DNA of 64,000 nucleotides from Prosapia bicincta. Its lineage: Eukaryota; Arthropoda; Insecta; Hemiptera; Cercopidae. Where the stretch lies: the NCBI GenBank assembly GCA_036971475.1, contig JBAIZL010000005.1, positions 174,102,886 through 174,166,885 on the forward strand, written 5' to 3'. A model generated the notes under the pieces. That model was not told the origin of the DNA. It ran no database searches and worked only from the letters and a program-made list of their open reading frames with translations. Numbering within the stretch: position 1 is the stretch's first letter; each line of letters begins with the position of its first letter. The translations under genes and the position numbers were made by a program. This document shows positions 52,834-62,626 of the stretch, one piece after another.

Positions 52834-53312
52834 GTAAGTATAGTTGACATACCTACCCATATATACTTAATACAGGTTCACGTGCACATTGGCTAAACAC
52901 AATCTGTAGGCTAATATAGGGTAACATAGATATTGGATTAATACAGAGAGAGAATGTAGGTGTCCTTGCTTACTAGCTTGTTGCGTAACATACATAAGGG
53001 TTTAATACAGGATGTATACTATTGTGTTAGAGTATGCTTTGGTAGCTGACCATTCTAGGTCGGCTTTACCTAAGGCATGGCTTCGGATTGGCTTTACATG
53101 GCGTGGAGCACGACTTTTACCTAAGGCCTACCTCTCGGACACTACGAGATAAACCATAGCCAATCTACTCATCGAATACTGTTTGTTAAACCCTAGTCAA
53201 ACCGTGCATTTTATATTATGTGTTAACTTGTATTTAAACCTCTCATCGAATACGATGTGTTTACCTCTACATACGGTATCGCCCGCTTTGTTGTAATCAA
53301 CAATCGTGGTTG
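52834..53312. other. Non-coding stretch inside the Polinton element
   Basis: No frame of interest. The partial words CTCATCGAATAC and CCTAAGGC recur, hinting at small internal duplications. Confidence 0.5.
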
Positions 53313-53394
53313 TGACGTAATTATGGATCAGTCCAACTTGCTTGGACTCGTCCACTCACCTCTCAAATGGACTCTTCCACAGCTATGTATAAAA
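53313..53394 (+). promoter_or_regulatory. Promoter of the 98-aa/SOCS-box transcription unit
   Basis: In order: CRE-like TGACGTAA (53313-53320), the dyads TGGACTCGTCCA (53343-53354) and TGGACTCTTCCA (53368-53379), then TATAAAA (53388-53394). Transcription would start near 53420. The dyad pair is an inverted copy of 46531-46565 upstream of polB, which suggests co-regulation. Confidence 0.65.
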
Positions 53395-53466
53395 CATTAT
53401 ATACAGGTGGAGATATAGTGTTTTTGCATAGTCTGTGTTTCAAGTGATCTGTGTGTGTGTTTGCCA

Positions 53467-53827
53467 GTAAGTATAAAAAATGTCATCATCAGTGTCGGCA
53501 AAGTTTTCAGCTTTGAATTCTGTAGATTCTATGCCTATACGCGATCTAAAGATAGGCATGGCATTTAAAATTGTAAATGCGCGTTTTGTGGAAGCAAAGT
53601 TTGGTAACACCGTACTTGTAGACTTACAGGTAGATGATGAAGACAGACGCGCTGTCTTTCTTCCAAAGCGATACGCTACGGTGTTGACTGTGGAAGATTT
53701 GAGCTCTATTTTAGGCAAATCTTTAACTGTTATCAAACATATCGGCCAGACTGTGAATTTGGCCATTACAGAGTAATATTATTCTTTAAAACGTTTCAGC
53801 ATGTTTATTTTTTCTTAAATTTTACAG
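53467..53827 (+). other. Intron whose removal creates a start codon
   Basis: Donor CCA|GTAAGT at 53467 (a full consensus) and acceptor TTAAATTTTACAG| ending at 53827. The last exon base before the donor is A (53466) and the first after the acceptor are TG (53828-53829), so splicing assembles an ATG in a GCCATG context. The retained intron contains the whole 98-aa frame, starting 14 bases into it. Confidence 0.7.
53480..53776 (+). CDS. 98-aa protein, possible OB-fold, encoded within the intron
   Basis: I do not recognise the family with certainty. ATG at 53480 in an A-rich context; no Cys or membrane segment. The alternation of short hydrophobic stretches (a KIGMAFKIVNARF strand, a GNTVLVDLQV hairpin, RRAVFLPKRY, then a helix and a final strand) is what a small OB-fold or similar beta-barrel would give. 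A single-strand DNA-binding accessory to the polymerase is a reasonable guess, not shown. It would be made only from transcripts that keep the intron 53467-53827, so its expression competes with the SOCS-box protein below. Confidence 0.7.
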   Translation: MSSSVSAKFSALNSVDSMPIRDLKIGMAFKIVNARFVEAKFGNTVLVDLQVDDEDRRAVFLPKRYATVLTVEDLSSILGKSLTVIKHIGQTVNLAITE

Positions 53828-54429
53828 TGCCTCTATCTTTGTTTAATCTATGCGCTATTGAGGTCTGCGCATGCGTACAGAACAGAAATTATATAGACAG
53901 TTTGAACTTACCTGTATCTGTAAAGCAAGCGTTGATAAAATCTTTTAAAGACTATGTACTGATGAAGTCTTGTGATAGCTCTGATTTTGATTTTTCGTCT
54001 ATAGATTTCAATAATTTAAATTTTTCAGAATTTTTAATGTTGATGAACCACCCAGACGAGGTGCCTGTATTTGTCGATGAGAGGACAATTTTCAACTTTA
54101 TTAAATTTCACTACACTGGTCTGTCTGATAATATTTGCCGAGAGTGTTTGAGTAACTTTGTGCTCCGACAGGCAGAGAGTTTCGACATCAAAAGAGCCGG
54201 TTACATATACTCTATAGCTGAGGTGGACGGCTTCGAATTTTTACACCATATCTGGGACTCTGATAACTGGTGCGATATCTGTTTAAGCCCGTTATTTAAA
54301 TTATTTAGTTTTGAAGACTTTCTGCAATCAACCCAGGAGGAGAGCTATACTGTGATCAACTATTGTGATCCGTTAATCTGCAGGTCATACATTCACGAGA
54401 GATGGCGTCTACGTCACAACAACCTATAA
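53828..54429 (+). CDS. SOCS/BC-box protein, start codon made by splicing
   Basis: A frame of 200 codons that has no upstream ATG of its own; the start comes from A at 53466 joined to TG at 53828. Residues 4-13 fit the BC-box pattern (S/T/A)-L-x3-C-x3-(V/I/L) exactly (S4, L5, C9, V13). After 16 residues comes L26-x-L-P-x2-V-K, the place and shape of the Cullin-5 box of SOCS-box proteins. The BC box binds Elongin C and recruits a Cullin-RING ligase (family knowledge). The remainder (about 45-200) is unrecognised, with three Cys pairs (ICREC, WCDIC, YCDPLIC) that might bind zinc, and would be the substrate-binding part. An N-terminal SOCS box is unusual, since most are C-terminal. The 3' end overlaps the next gene's first exon in another frame. 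Confidence 0.72.
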
Positions 54430-55591
54430 ACACTCGCATTGTAAGTAACTAGTCTTTTTTCAAAGTATGTTAAGTTTAGATGACACAATAGGTGTTTATT
54501 TATAGGAGAGAATATTTTCAGACTTCATTTTTCAATTTTTGTATTGCCTAGATCACACACACTATATTGAATGAATGGTAGTTTATTTTGGATATATTAT
54601 ATGTTAATGTAGATTATTTTCAAATTATGTAAAGCCTAGATCACACTTCATATTGAATGAATGGTAGTCTGTTTTCAATAGCGTTTAATATATATTTTGG
54701 ACATGGGGTGGTGTCAATTCTTTTTCAAATTATCTGAAGCCTAGATCATAGAATATATTGAGTGAATGGTAGTTTATTTTCATTAGCGTTTAATATATAT
54801 TTTTTAATTGAAGCTTATTTTGGACACGAGTTATTATGTGTTAATGTCAGGTCTTTTTCGAGTTGTCTTTTCAATAGATTCTTTTTCATTTTTTCTAGAC
54901 GTACACAGCGCTTTCAGATTCTTCACTATCCTATTCGTCTCTACTACTACCTATGGGCTCGTCTCCAGGAGATTTACCTACCCGTCCGCCTGGCATTGAT
55001 ACGGACAGCGATGAGGAGGACGAGGAACATAGACCCTGCTATAGTTGGAATGATTCGTTTTCGTTTCGCCTGCACGATTTCCTAATGGATTCTCATCCAC
55101 CGAGGGACCCGCCTTCACCCCGCACATGCATACAGACGCTGGATTACACTTTGATGCAGCTCCAGCTCGTGCTTAGGGATCTGCGGACGGCTGCCTCAAA
55201 ATCTTACTACAAGACAAGCCGGACCTTTGCGTATAACGTTTGGGGCATGACGAGACGTTTCCTAGAGGATATTGTGGTGTCGGGAGACTACGCTATCCAG
55301 CGTACCAATCATGTAGGTAGATTTTCATATTATTTCTTTCAGGCTATCTGGACCGATTTACTAATCATGTTGTTTCTTACAGGATTTGTATATACAGTTG
55401 TTACCAATTGACTTTTTTGCCTTCAGCCACAACCGGCGGAGATTGGCTTATGCAATATATGTTGTGGGAACCCTCGCAACGCAGTTGCCACGCTTTGCGG
55501 ACATGTCTTTTGCTTAACCTGTCTCTCAAGATGTACTCGCTGCCCAAATTGCAGATCTCGGATCATCGACACATTTAAATTATATATGTAA
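54402..55591 (+). CDS. Three-exon RING-finger protein with a possible membrane isoform
   Basis: Exon 1 54402-54440 (13 codons; donor GTAAGT at 54441), exon 2 54899-55312 (acceptor TTTTTTCTAG|; donor GTAGGT at 55313), exon 3 55427-55591 (acceptor TTTTTTGCCTTCAG|). All junctions are phase 0, giving 205 residues. The N-terminus is Ser/Thr/Pro-rich, followed by an acidic patch (DSDEEDEE). The C-terminus is a RING with C-x2-C, C-G-H, C-x2-C and a final C-P-N-C pair, plus a short tail, similar in placement to IAP RINGs. If the second intron is retained, exon 2 instead runs to a stop at 55411 and ends in a strongly hydrophobic 20-residue helix. An E3 ligase is inferred; the substrate is unknown. Confidence 0.72.
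54441..54898 (+). other. Intron 1 of the RING gene, with internal repeats
   Basis: Contains three diverged copies of a unit of about 100 bp with the words GCCTAGATCA(C), ATATTGA(A/G)TGAATGGTAGT and TTTTCAAATTAT. Frames through it (54762-55085, 54808-54999) are shadows. No separate gene is seen. Confidence 0.6.
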
Positions 55592-56059
55592 TATTGAGAA
55601 CAATTTATATTTATGCACTGTAAAATTATTTTTATATGTTTGTTTAATATATCATCATGCTGAATATACTTATTGTATATATTAATTCATATACCTGCCC
55701 TTTTCGGATCCTTATATCGTTGGCCTTATCCAATATTATATGTTTATATTGCTAAACCACTCTGTTGAATAGATAGTTAGGTTCGTTTTATAGCATATAT
55801 TTATTCACGTTATGTGATAGACCTCATTATTAGTGTTTCTCCATGGACCTTTATATCTAAGCCTATTTACAATTATAGAATATATCCATAAAATCTATCT
55901 GTTTACTTAAACTATATCAGCCTAATACTATTATATTTAAACACATTTTTTGGCTGTAGGGTGTATACATAGCTGACTTTTTATTATATATGTATGCTTT
56001 GGTATGACGATATTACATAGTATATCGAGGCAGTAATCATCATCGACATAGCCGTACGT
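55592..56059. other. Non-coding AT-rich stretch inside the Polinton element
   Basis: No ORF, and no canonical AATAAA on the plus strand close to the RING gene stop. Nothing else recognised. Confidence 0.55.
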
Positions 56060-56340
56060 GTTTTAGGCTTGCTATAGCGGTCACCGGTTATCATTGCGGT
56101 TTTAATATATTGCGTTATCACTGTCTGTACACGTCTGGCACACGGTCAGGCGTCTTCCTATATAAGGCTTTGTCGCAATGTTTATTATTTTGTAGCATAG
56201 ACGAAATTTGAGTTTGGCAATGACAACCGTTTTCCCCGTATCGAACACATCGTTATAGTGGTGGGCTTACTACCTAGAGTCATTCGAGCGCAGATACATC
56301 GTCATATATATAAAATCTTTCCACAAGTTAACCCCTCGCC
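56060..56340. repeat. Decayed inner extension of the right TIR
   Basis: Inverted islands of similarity to 46104-46470 (TGCTATAGCGGTCACC, TATAAGGCTTTGT, TCATTCGAGCG) in matching order. Confidence 0.65.
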
Positions 56341-57574
56341 GGTAGCCACCTCAGGGGCGGATCCTGAGGCTGTCCGTGGGGTAGGTTGTTACGTCATTGG
56401 CTTGCCTGATTAGGTTTTTTCCAATAACTAACTCTAGAGGTAGTTACCTCATAGTCCATGATCATGGTCATTCAGAGCCGCCTTCATTCATTCAATCCCG
56501 CCTTCATTCATGACGAACCTACACGCTTTTGATATTACCCTGTGGGTTGGTAGGGTTGGATCCAATAACCACCTCTAGACGTAGTCAATTAGGCTCCGGT
56601 TCCATGCTCAAGGTCATTCAGAGCCGCCTTTCGTCCATAACATCCCCCAGGGATGGTCCTGTTCGTTGCTGACATCGCACAATCTACTAAGGGTAGGTTA
56701 GGTTAGATACATTTTGGCTGGCTTAGGTTAGTCGATTATACACTCTAGACGTAGTCAAATACACCCCATAGTCTATGATCAAGGCGTTTCAGAGCCGCCT
56801 TTCGTCCATAACATCCCCCAGGGATGGTCCTGTTCGTTGCTGACATCGCACAATCTACTAAGGGTAGGTTAGGTTAGATACATTTTGGCTGGCTTAGGTT
56901 AGTCGATTGTACACTCTAGACGTAGTCAAATACACCCCATAGTCTTTGATCAAGGCGTTTCAGAGCCCCCATTCGTCCGTAACAACCCCGGGGATGGTCC
57001 TGAACGTAGCTAGGGTCACCCTTGTAATTAGGAGTATGTTAGGTTAGATACAATTTGGCTAGCGAGGTTTTCCAATAACTACCTCTAGACGTAGTCAAAA
57101 GGGCACCATTGTCTATGATCAAGGTCTTTCAGGGCTGCCTTCGTCCATGACAACCCCCGGGGATGGTCCTAAACGTACCAGAGATGTCCTCTGCACCTAG
57201 GGGATGGTTGGGTTGGATACCTTTTGGCTAGTTTAGGTTAGCTGGTTGGAATTATTTTTTTCCATTTACCACCCCCTACCCCTCTAGGCATGGTCAAAAC
57301 CGCCCTTAGGGGTTGGATGAAGGTCAGCGTCAAGCCTCTGCATCATCCATAACCGCCCCTATAGTCCTAGGTTACGTAGCGGCCGAGTAAGGTTAAAATA
57401 AATTTTTTTTTTCGAAAAACTACCCCCTACCCCTCTAAACGCGGTCGAAACCACCCCCGGGTCTGGGGTCGGGGCCGGGATGACCTCCTGCATCATCCAA
57501 AACTACCCATACAGTCCTAGGTTACGTAGCGGCCGAGTTAGGGGTAGTTGTCCCAGGGTAAGCCACTTCCTACT
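56341..57574. repeat. Right terminal inverted repeat of the Polinton element (1234 bp)
   Basis: Inverted partner of 45206-46103, ending CCTACT. Subrepeats have a 171-bp period (GAGCC(G/C)CC at 56621, 56792 and 56963). The copies at 56621-56791 and 56792-56962 are nearly identical, so one is a recent duplication absent from the left arm. Confidence 0.9.
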
Positions 57575-57580
57575 CACGAC
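57575..57580. repeat. Target site duplication CACGAC, right copy
   Basis: Directly follows the right terminus and matches 45200-45205. Confidence 0.88.
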
Positions 57581-58100
57581 AAAGGCTCGGCGGCGATACT
57601 CAGTAGTTAGGTAGGCTAAAAATCTACTCTAAGTACTTTACATTGACAGAATGTGCACGGAAGAATGGAATGTGTCCTTAGTCTGTAATACGACAAAGGC
57701 TCGGCGGGGATACTCAGTAGTTAGGTAGGCTAAAAATCTACTCTAAGTACGTTACATTGACAGAATGTGCACGGAAGAATGGAATGTGTCCTTGGTCTGT
57801 AATACGACAAAGGCTCGGCGGGGATTGTCAGTAGTTAGGTAGGCTAAAAACCTACTCTAAGTACGTTACATTGACAGAATGTGTACGGAAGAATGGAATG
57901 TGTCCTTGGTCTGTAATACGACAAAGGCTCGGCGGGGATTGTCAGTAGTTAGGTAGGCTAAAAACCTATTCTAAGTACGTTACATTGACAGAATGTGCAC
58001 GGAAGAATGGAATGTGTCCTTGGTCTGTAATACGACAAAGGCTCGGCGGGGATACTCAGTAGTTAGGTAGAGGCTAAAAACCTACTCTAAGTACGTTACA
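57575..58100. repeat. 114-bp minisatellite, about 4.6 units
   Basis: The word ACGACAAAGGCTCGGCGG recurs at 57576 (diverged start), 57690, 57804, 57918 and 58032, a constant 114-bp period. The left flank of the Polinton element (about 45145-45205) carries the matching part of one more unit, so the element sits inside a unit. Confidence 0.9.
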
Positions 58101-58635
58101 GCTCAAAATTATGTTGGAGCTGGTAACAGCTGAAATCTGAGAAGGTTTAAATACAAAATTGTGATTTCTAGGTACGTGAGATACGACGAGAATCAAGAAA
58201 AAACAGCAATCAACGTAATCTGAGACCGCCCTGAGTTAAGGTCCACCAGAAGGAAAGGGATTTGCAGTGAGAGACAACACAAAAGGACAGTGATTCATTG
58301 AGTGAGAACTTGGCTACGCTACAGTGACAAGTATACTCTATGGAAATCCTGTCGTAAGGATGCGTAAAAAAATACAAAGGCAACAGCTAAGTTCTCTGTA
58401 TTTTAAGATTAATTTGAGTTTTAATTAACGTCATGACACTAGACCTAATTTTAAACATATTCCTTGTTTGTATTTCATACTCTCTTTCTTGTTATAAACA
58501 AGTTATACAAAAACTTTATAAAGTAAATTCCTACTGAGGTCAAGAAAAAAAATATTTTATCATTGCTTGCTTATTTCCAGTTTTTTTTTAAAATTAGTTT
58601 CATTCATTTTTAACCTTACAACACTATTTATGATA
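58101..58635. other. Intergenic DNA, nothing recognised
   Basis: No gene or repeat identified. Confidence 0.5.
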
Positions 58636-58963
58636 TTTTGTGGTAACCATGGTAATATTCTAGGGTTGTACAGTGGAGGTTTCAACGACAACCAGATGGG
58701 GAAAAAATTCATACACGTCTTTGAGAAATTAATTCCTTGGTATTTAAAAGTCGGTGCAGTGCCAAAGAGCGCTAGACTTTGAACATGAAGATTCGTAGTT
58801 CAAAACCCCATAGTCCCCCATATGTTTATAATTTATTTATTGAATAAATATTTGAAAAAAACTTTATTAACATCAATTGTCATCCAAAACAGGTTCAAAT
58901 GTATTTGAACTTGATTGGATGAATAAAAACGTATTTTATTAAATATTGAAAATTTGTACCAAG

Positions 58964-58968
<5 letters not shown>
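58636..58968 (+). repeat. tRNA-like SINE, copy C
   Basis: Same family as 9067-9391 and 37328-37667: GTAACCATGG start, ACCAGATGG, GTGCAGTGCCAAAG, tail TTTGAACTTGATTGGATGAA. The B box has decayed (GTTCAAAACC), so this copy is probably silent. Confidence 0.75.

Positions 58969-59031
<63 letters not shown>
58969..59031. repeat. (TA)n microsatellite, tail of the SINE copy
   Basis: Pure TA tract starting exactly at the SINE 3' end, likely grown from the element's tail. Confidence 0.9.
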
Positions 59032-59034
<3 letters not shown>

Positions 59035-59432
59035 GAGAGTGTGAGCAAATAGAAGTAATTTAATAACACTGTGTTTTGCGTAAAAATAAAAAAAATATAA
59101 AACTGTGTGACGAACTGGCGCTCCTTTGGTCCTGGATGTGCAGCGGCAATTTATAGTCAAATCAAATTTGTTCTGTTTGCATTATCTCTCCGACCCTAAA
59201 AGCTTTGGATTTATACACGACGCAACAATATTAGCTCTCAATGCCTTTCAGGTACCACAGACGCAAATGTGTTTATATAGGGTGCAAGTGCTATTTGTGT
59301 TTTCCCTTTATCGTAACAATATTGCCTTAATATGTTCAATGTGTTTAATGTATGGAACGATTGCAGTTCTGATCGATATATTATGTGAGTTTTGTTTTTA
59401 ATAACATTTGTAATATATATATATATATATAT

Positions 59433-59471
<39 letters not shown>

Positions 59472-60526
59472 TCAGCATTTCGAAATCTTACTTTTCAAAT
59501 AGCACAATTAGTAAAACACTATTTTGGAACAAACTATGGGTAATTGTTTATAAATAACACATAACACCCTCTAACCACGATTATTTTTAACGTTTTGGAC
59601 ATTTGAGTACCTAACCTAACGTAACAATGGTTTTTATTACATCTTGAGATGGCTGCTTTGCAACTGATATGTATTTAAGTCTATTAAAAACATACTGTTG
59701 TTATATGTGTTTGTGTATCATTTATCATTAGGAAACGTTATATATTGTCCATTCAATATCATAATCAAAACCGTTATTTAGCGCTAAATATAACATTTAA
59801 AGTATTTAATCTTTTCTGTTGCAGAAATTAGGAACGTTATTTATTAGATAATTAATATATGATAAATATTAAAACAAGTTCTTTCAAAAAATAATATATA
59901 ATGATTTTATAACTAAAAATAAAATAAAATAATTAAAACTAAATCAAATTCTTGCTTCTTTACTTCCAACTACATATAATGTTTAAATGATGTAAAAGTT
60001 TTTATTATCAAACTTTTCTTCTTGTACATGATTTCTTCTCGAAAGTCCTATTTGATTTTTACGTTAGAGACTTCCCTTGTTACAAAAGTTAAAGCTGGAA
60101 TGTGTCTTGACTTTTATAAATGGCTACACTCACTGGTAAATATAACGACAAACATAAAACAAGATTTTCTACCGCACTATAAAATTTTGTTGAATGAAAT
60201 GTTGTTACATAGAGAACATACTCTCAAAAATTGAGCATTATTTAGATCAAGAGAAGTTTTTTTTAACAAATATTGATAAAAACAGTTTGTGACATTTGTA
60301 AACATCATTGTAATGCAAACTGCATTTTAATATATTTATTATTCAAACGCAGACACACGTAATAAATAAGTTTATTTCATCAAAACGTTTTAGCTGTCAA
60401 TTCATTATCAACGGTTCTTAACCACAACCAGAGGAAAATAACAAAAATTAATTTCCACGGTAATCAGTATTTTATATTTTATTGGCAAAATGTTTATTGA
60501 TGCTATTTTACTTGCTCTTTACTACT
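59032..60526. other. AT-rich intergenic DNA with a (TA)n-(TTTA)n microsatellite
   Basis: TA tract 59412-59432 followed by TTTA units to 59472. Short frames (59126-59401, 60022-60234) show no motif. Confidence 0.6.
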
Positions 60527-61095
60527 AAACACTGAAAAATCACAGAAAAGGCAAACTACTGGTCTCTTTAAAGGGACACTGCAAGAAACTGAGAAGGAAC
60601 ACTACTGAACACTGAAAAATCACAGAAAAGGCAAACTACTGGTCTCTTTAAAGGGACACTGCAAGAAACTGAGAAGGAACACTACTGAACACTGAAAAAT
60701 CACAGAAAAGGCAAACTACTGGTCTCTTTAAAGGGTCACTGCAAGAAACTACGAAGGAACACCAGTGGACATTGAAAAATCACAGAAAAGGCAAACTACT
60801 GGTCTCTTTAAAGGGCCACTGCAAGAAACTGAGAAGGAACACTACTGGACACTGAAAAATCACAGAAAAGGCAAACTACTGGTCTCTTTAAAGGGTCACT
60901 GCAAGAAACTGCGAAGGAACACTATTGGACACTGAAAAATCACAGAAAAGGCAAACTACTGGTCTCTTTAAAGGGTCACTTCAAGAAACTGCGAAGGAAC
61001 ACTATTGGACACTGAAAAATCACAGAAAAGACAAACTACTGGTCTCTTTAAAGGGACACTGCAAGAAACTGAGAAGGAACACTACTGGACACTGA
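60527..61095. repeat. 80-bp tandem repeat, seven units
   Basis: CACAGAAAAGGCAAACTACT (or one-base variants) starts at 60541, 60621, 60701, 60781, 60861, 60941 and 61021, an exact 80-bp period with no indels. Very homogeneous, so the amplification is recent. Confidence 0.95.
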
Positions 61096-61680
61096 AAAAA
61101 AAATGGAAAACACACTGATGGGCACTTAAAAGGGACATCTGAACAATGAAAAGAGACACTGCAAAGTACTGAAAAGGTACACAACTGGGCATTGAAAATG
61201 AGAACACTACTGGGCATTAGAAAATAAAACGCTGCTGGACCTCAAAAGGGTCACTGTTTAAGACTAAAAACTACTGGAAACAGAAAAGAGACACCGCTAG
61301 TCACTAAAAACACAGTGCTGGACAGTAAAAAGATATAGTGCTAGATACTTAAAAGGGACAGTGCTAGAGTCTGAAAAAACACTGGAAAGGCATACTTATG
61401 AGCTCTTAAAAGGAACCTTCGGGACACAGTGCCTTGCTACCTCACAGATTCTGTTGCTCTAAATCATTACGATTCTCAACCGACTCCACACAAAGAATTT
61501 GGAGGAAATTTGTATCTACTATCTAGTACATCGGGACACTGGGAGAAAATTCTGCTGGCTCTAAAGAAGCAATCCTAGACATGGAAAAGGAAATTGCTGG
61601 ACCTCATCAAAGTCACTGTTCGCCACTGAAAAGGAACACCACTGGACTTTTAATACGGACATTCTATCTGCAAACAAAGA
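61096..61680. repeat. Degenerate short-unit array adjoining the 80-bp repeat
   Basis: Irregular units of about 30-45 bp built on GGACACTGAAAAGG..CACTACTGG words. They look like the older source from which the 80-bp unit was amplified. Confidence 0.7.
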
Positions 61681-62149
61681 AGAAATTAAAAGGCTTAATT
61701 TTTATATATGTGGAGATCAGTCTACTGTATTGTAAATGTAAACATCTCATTCAATATTAAACTCTTATAGAGAAACTGTATATGATGGAGAAACAATATT
61801 TACTACAAGTTTATGAAGGCCAAGAATATTTGAATTCAAAAGAACAAAATACCTTACCATTGGAATTAGTTATTTTAATTAGGACAAATTAGGCAATTTC
61901 TGTTGACAAGTGATATTACAATATTCTAAAACAATTAACTCTTTCAAAACAAATCCCTAGCATTCACATGAATCAGAATCGTTATATTTAAAACGTTCGA
62001 TAAAACTAGCAATAAGGTGCAAACCGATAAATTCGCTAAGGAAGCATGTCTTGACGTAACGCAGAGGCAAAGTTGGAGGTTGGAGATAAGAGCGAGCTCC
62101 CCTGTATTAGAGATACGTCCAATTAACCAAAGTTTACAAATACGTCGCG

Positions 62150-62290
62150 GAGATTTTGCAAATATTGATGTTGCAGCAGAGTAATTAAACGGAGACATAG
62201 GTATGGAAGATGTCGCGTTTACAGCAGCGGACGAGGAACCCAGGGGTGGAAATTGGAAACTAAACTTGGGTTTGTTAAGTACACGTTCCA
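62150..62290. repeat. Dispersed repeat (pairs with 38418-38560)
   Basis: TTTGCAAATATTGATGTTGC, AGTAATTAAAC and AAATTGGAAACTAA in the same order as at 38418-38560. The 115-codon minus frame over it (61944-62291) has no motif. Confidence 0.55.
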
Positions 62291-62626
62291 ATCAGTTAAC
62301 TGACTACATTAAGGGGTTGTAAATTCTTTGTTAGTTAAACCGAAAATATAAATTAGATTTCCTGCCAAATATTTATTATGACTGATAATACATTTCAGAT
62401 TTTTAAGTTAGCAATATCTAACATTGAGCACAGTCGAAACAGAATCTTAACCTTGTATTTTAATACCTTCAAACCAGTATGGTAGTGTCAAATTAAATAG
62501 AAAACGTAATCCCACATTTAATTAAAGTACGAGGGTCGTCCAGAAAGTAAAGAACGTTTTGGTGTAGGTCAATGAAAAAAAAGATACGAGGATGAACATT
62601 TATTTACAACTATTTATAACCTTACT

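Larger units (their letters stand above)
45206..57574. mobile_element. Polinton/Maverick-type element, 12.37 kb, capsid-less and integrase-less
   Basis: Seen: 5'-AGTAGG termini in inverted orientation, a 6-bp direct duplication outside both ends, long inverted repeats, a protein-primed family B polymerase, an IAP and at least three more genes, all with base composition visibly richer in GC than the flanks. Established: AG termini, 6-bp duplications, long TIRs and pPolB define Polintons and related adintoviruses. Not seen: retroviral-type integrase, FtsK-like packaging ATPase, cysteine protease, and major or minor capsid. The gene-free gaps (50.8-52.1, 52.8-53.4 kb) are too short to hide a normal capsid gene. 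I infer a reduced, non-virion relative that is mobilised in trans. Confidence 0.85.

Noticed and set aside
54762..55085. A 107-codon frame in the RING gene region
   Set aside because: It lies partly in the intron and runs in a different frame from exon 2, whose frame connects by phase-0 splice sites to the RING.
56690..57050. TTAGG insect telomere repeats in the TIR
   Set aside because: Only one or two TTAGG words per subrepeat, within unrelated sequence.
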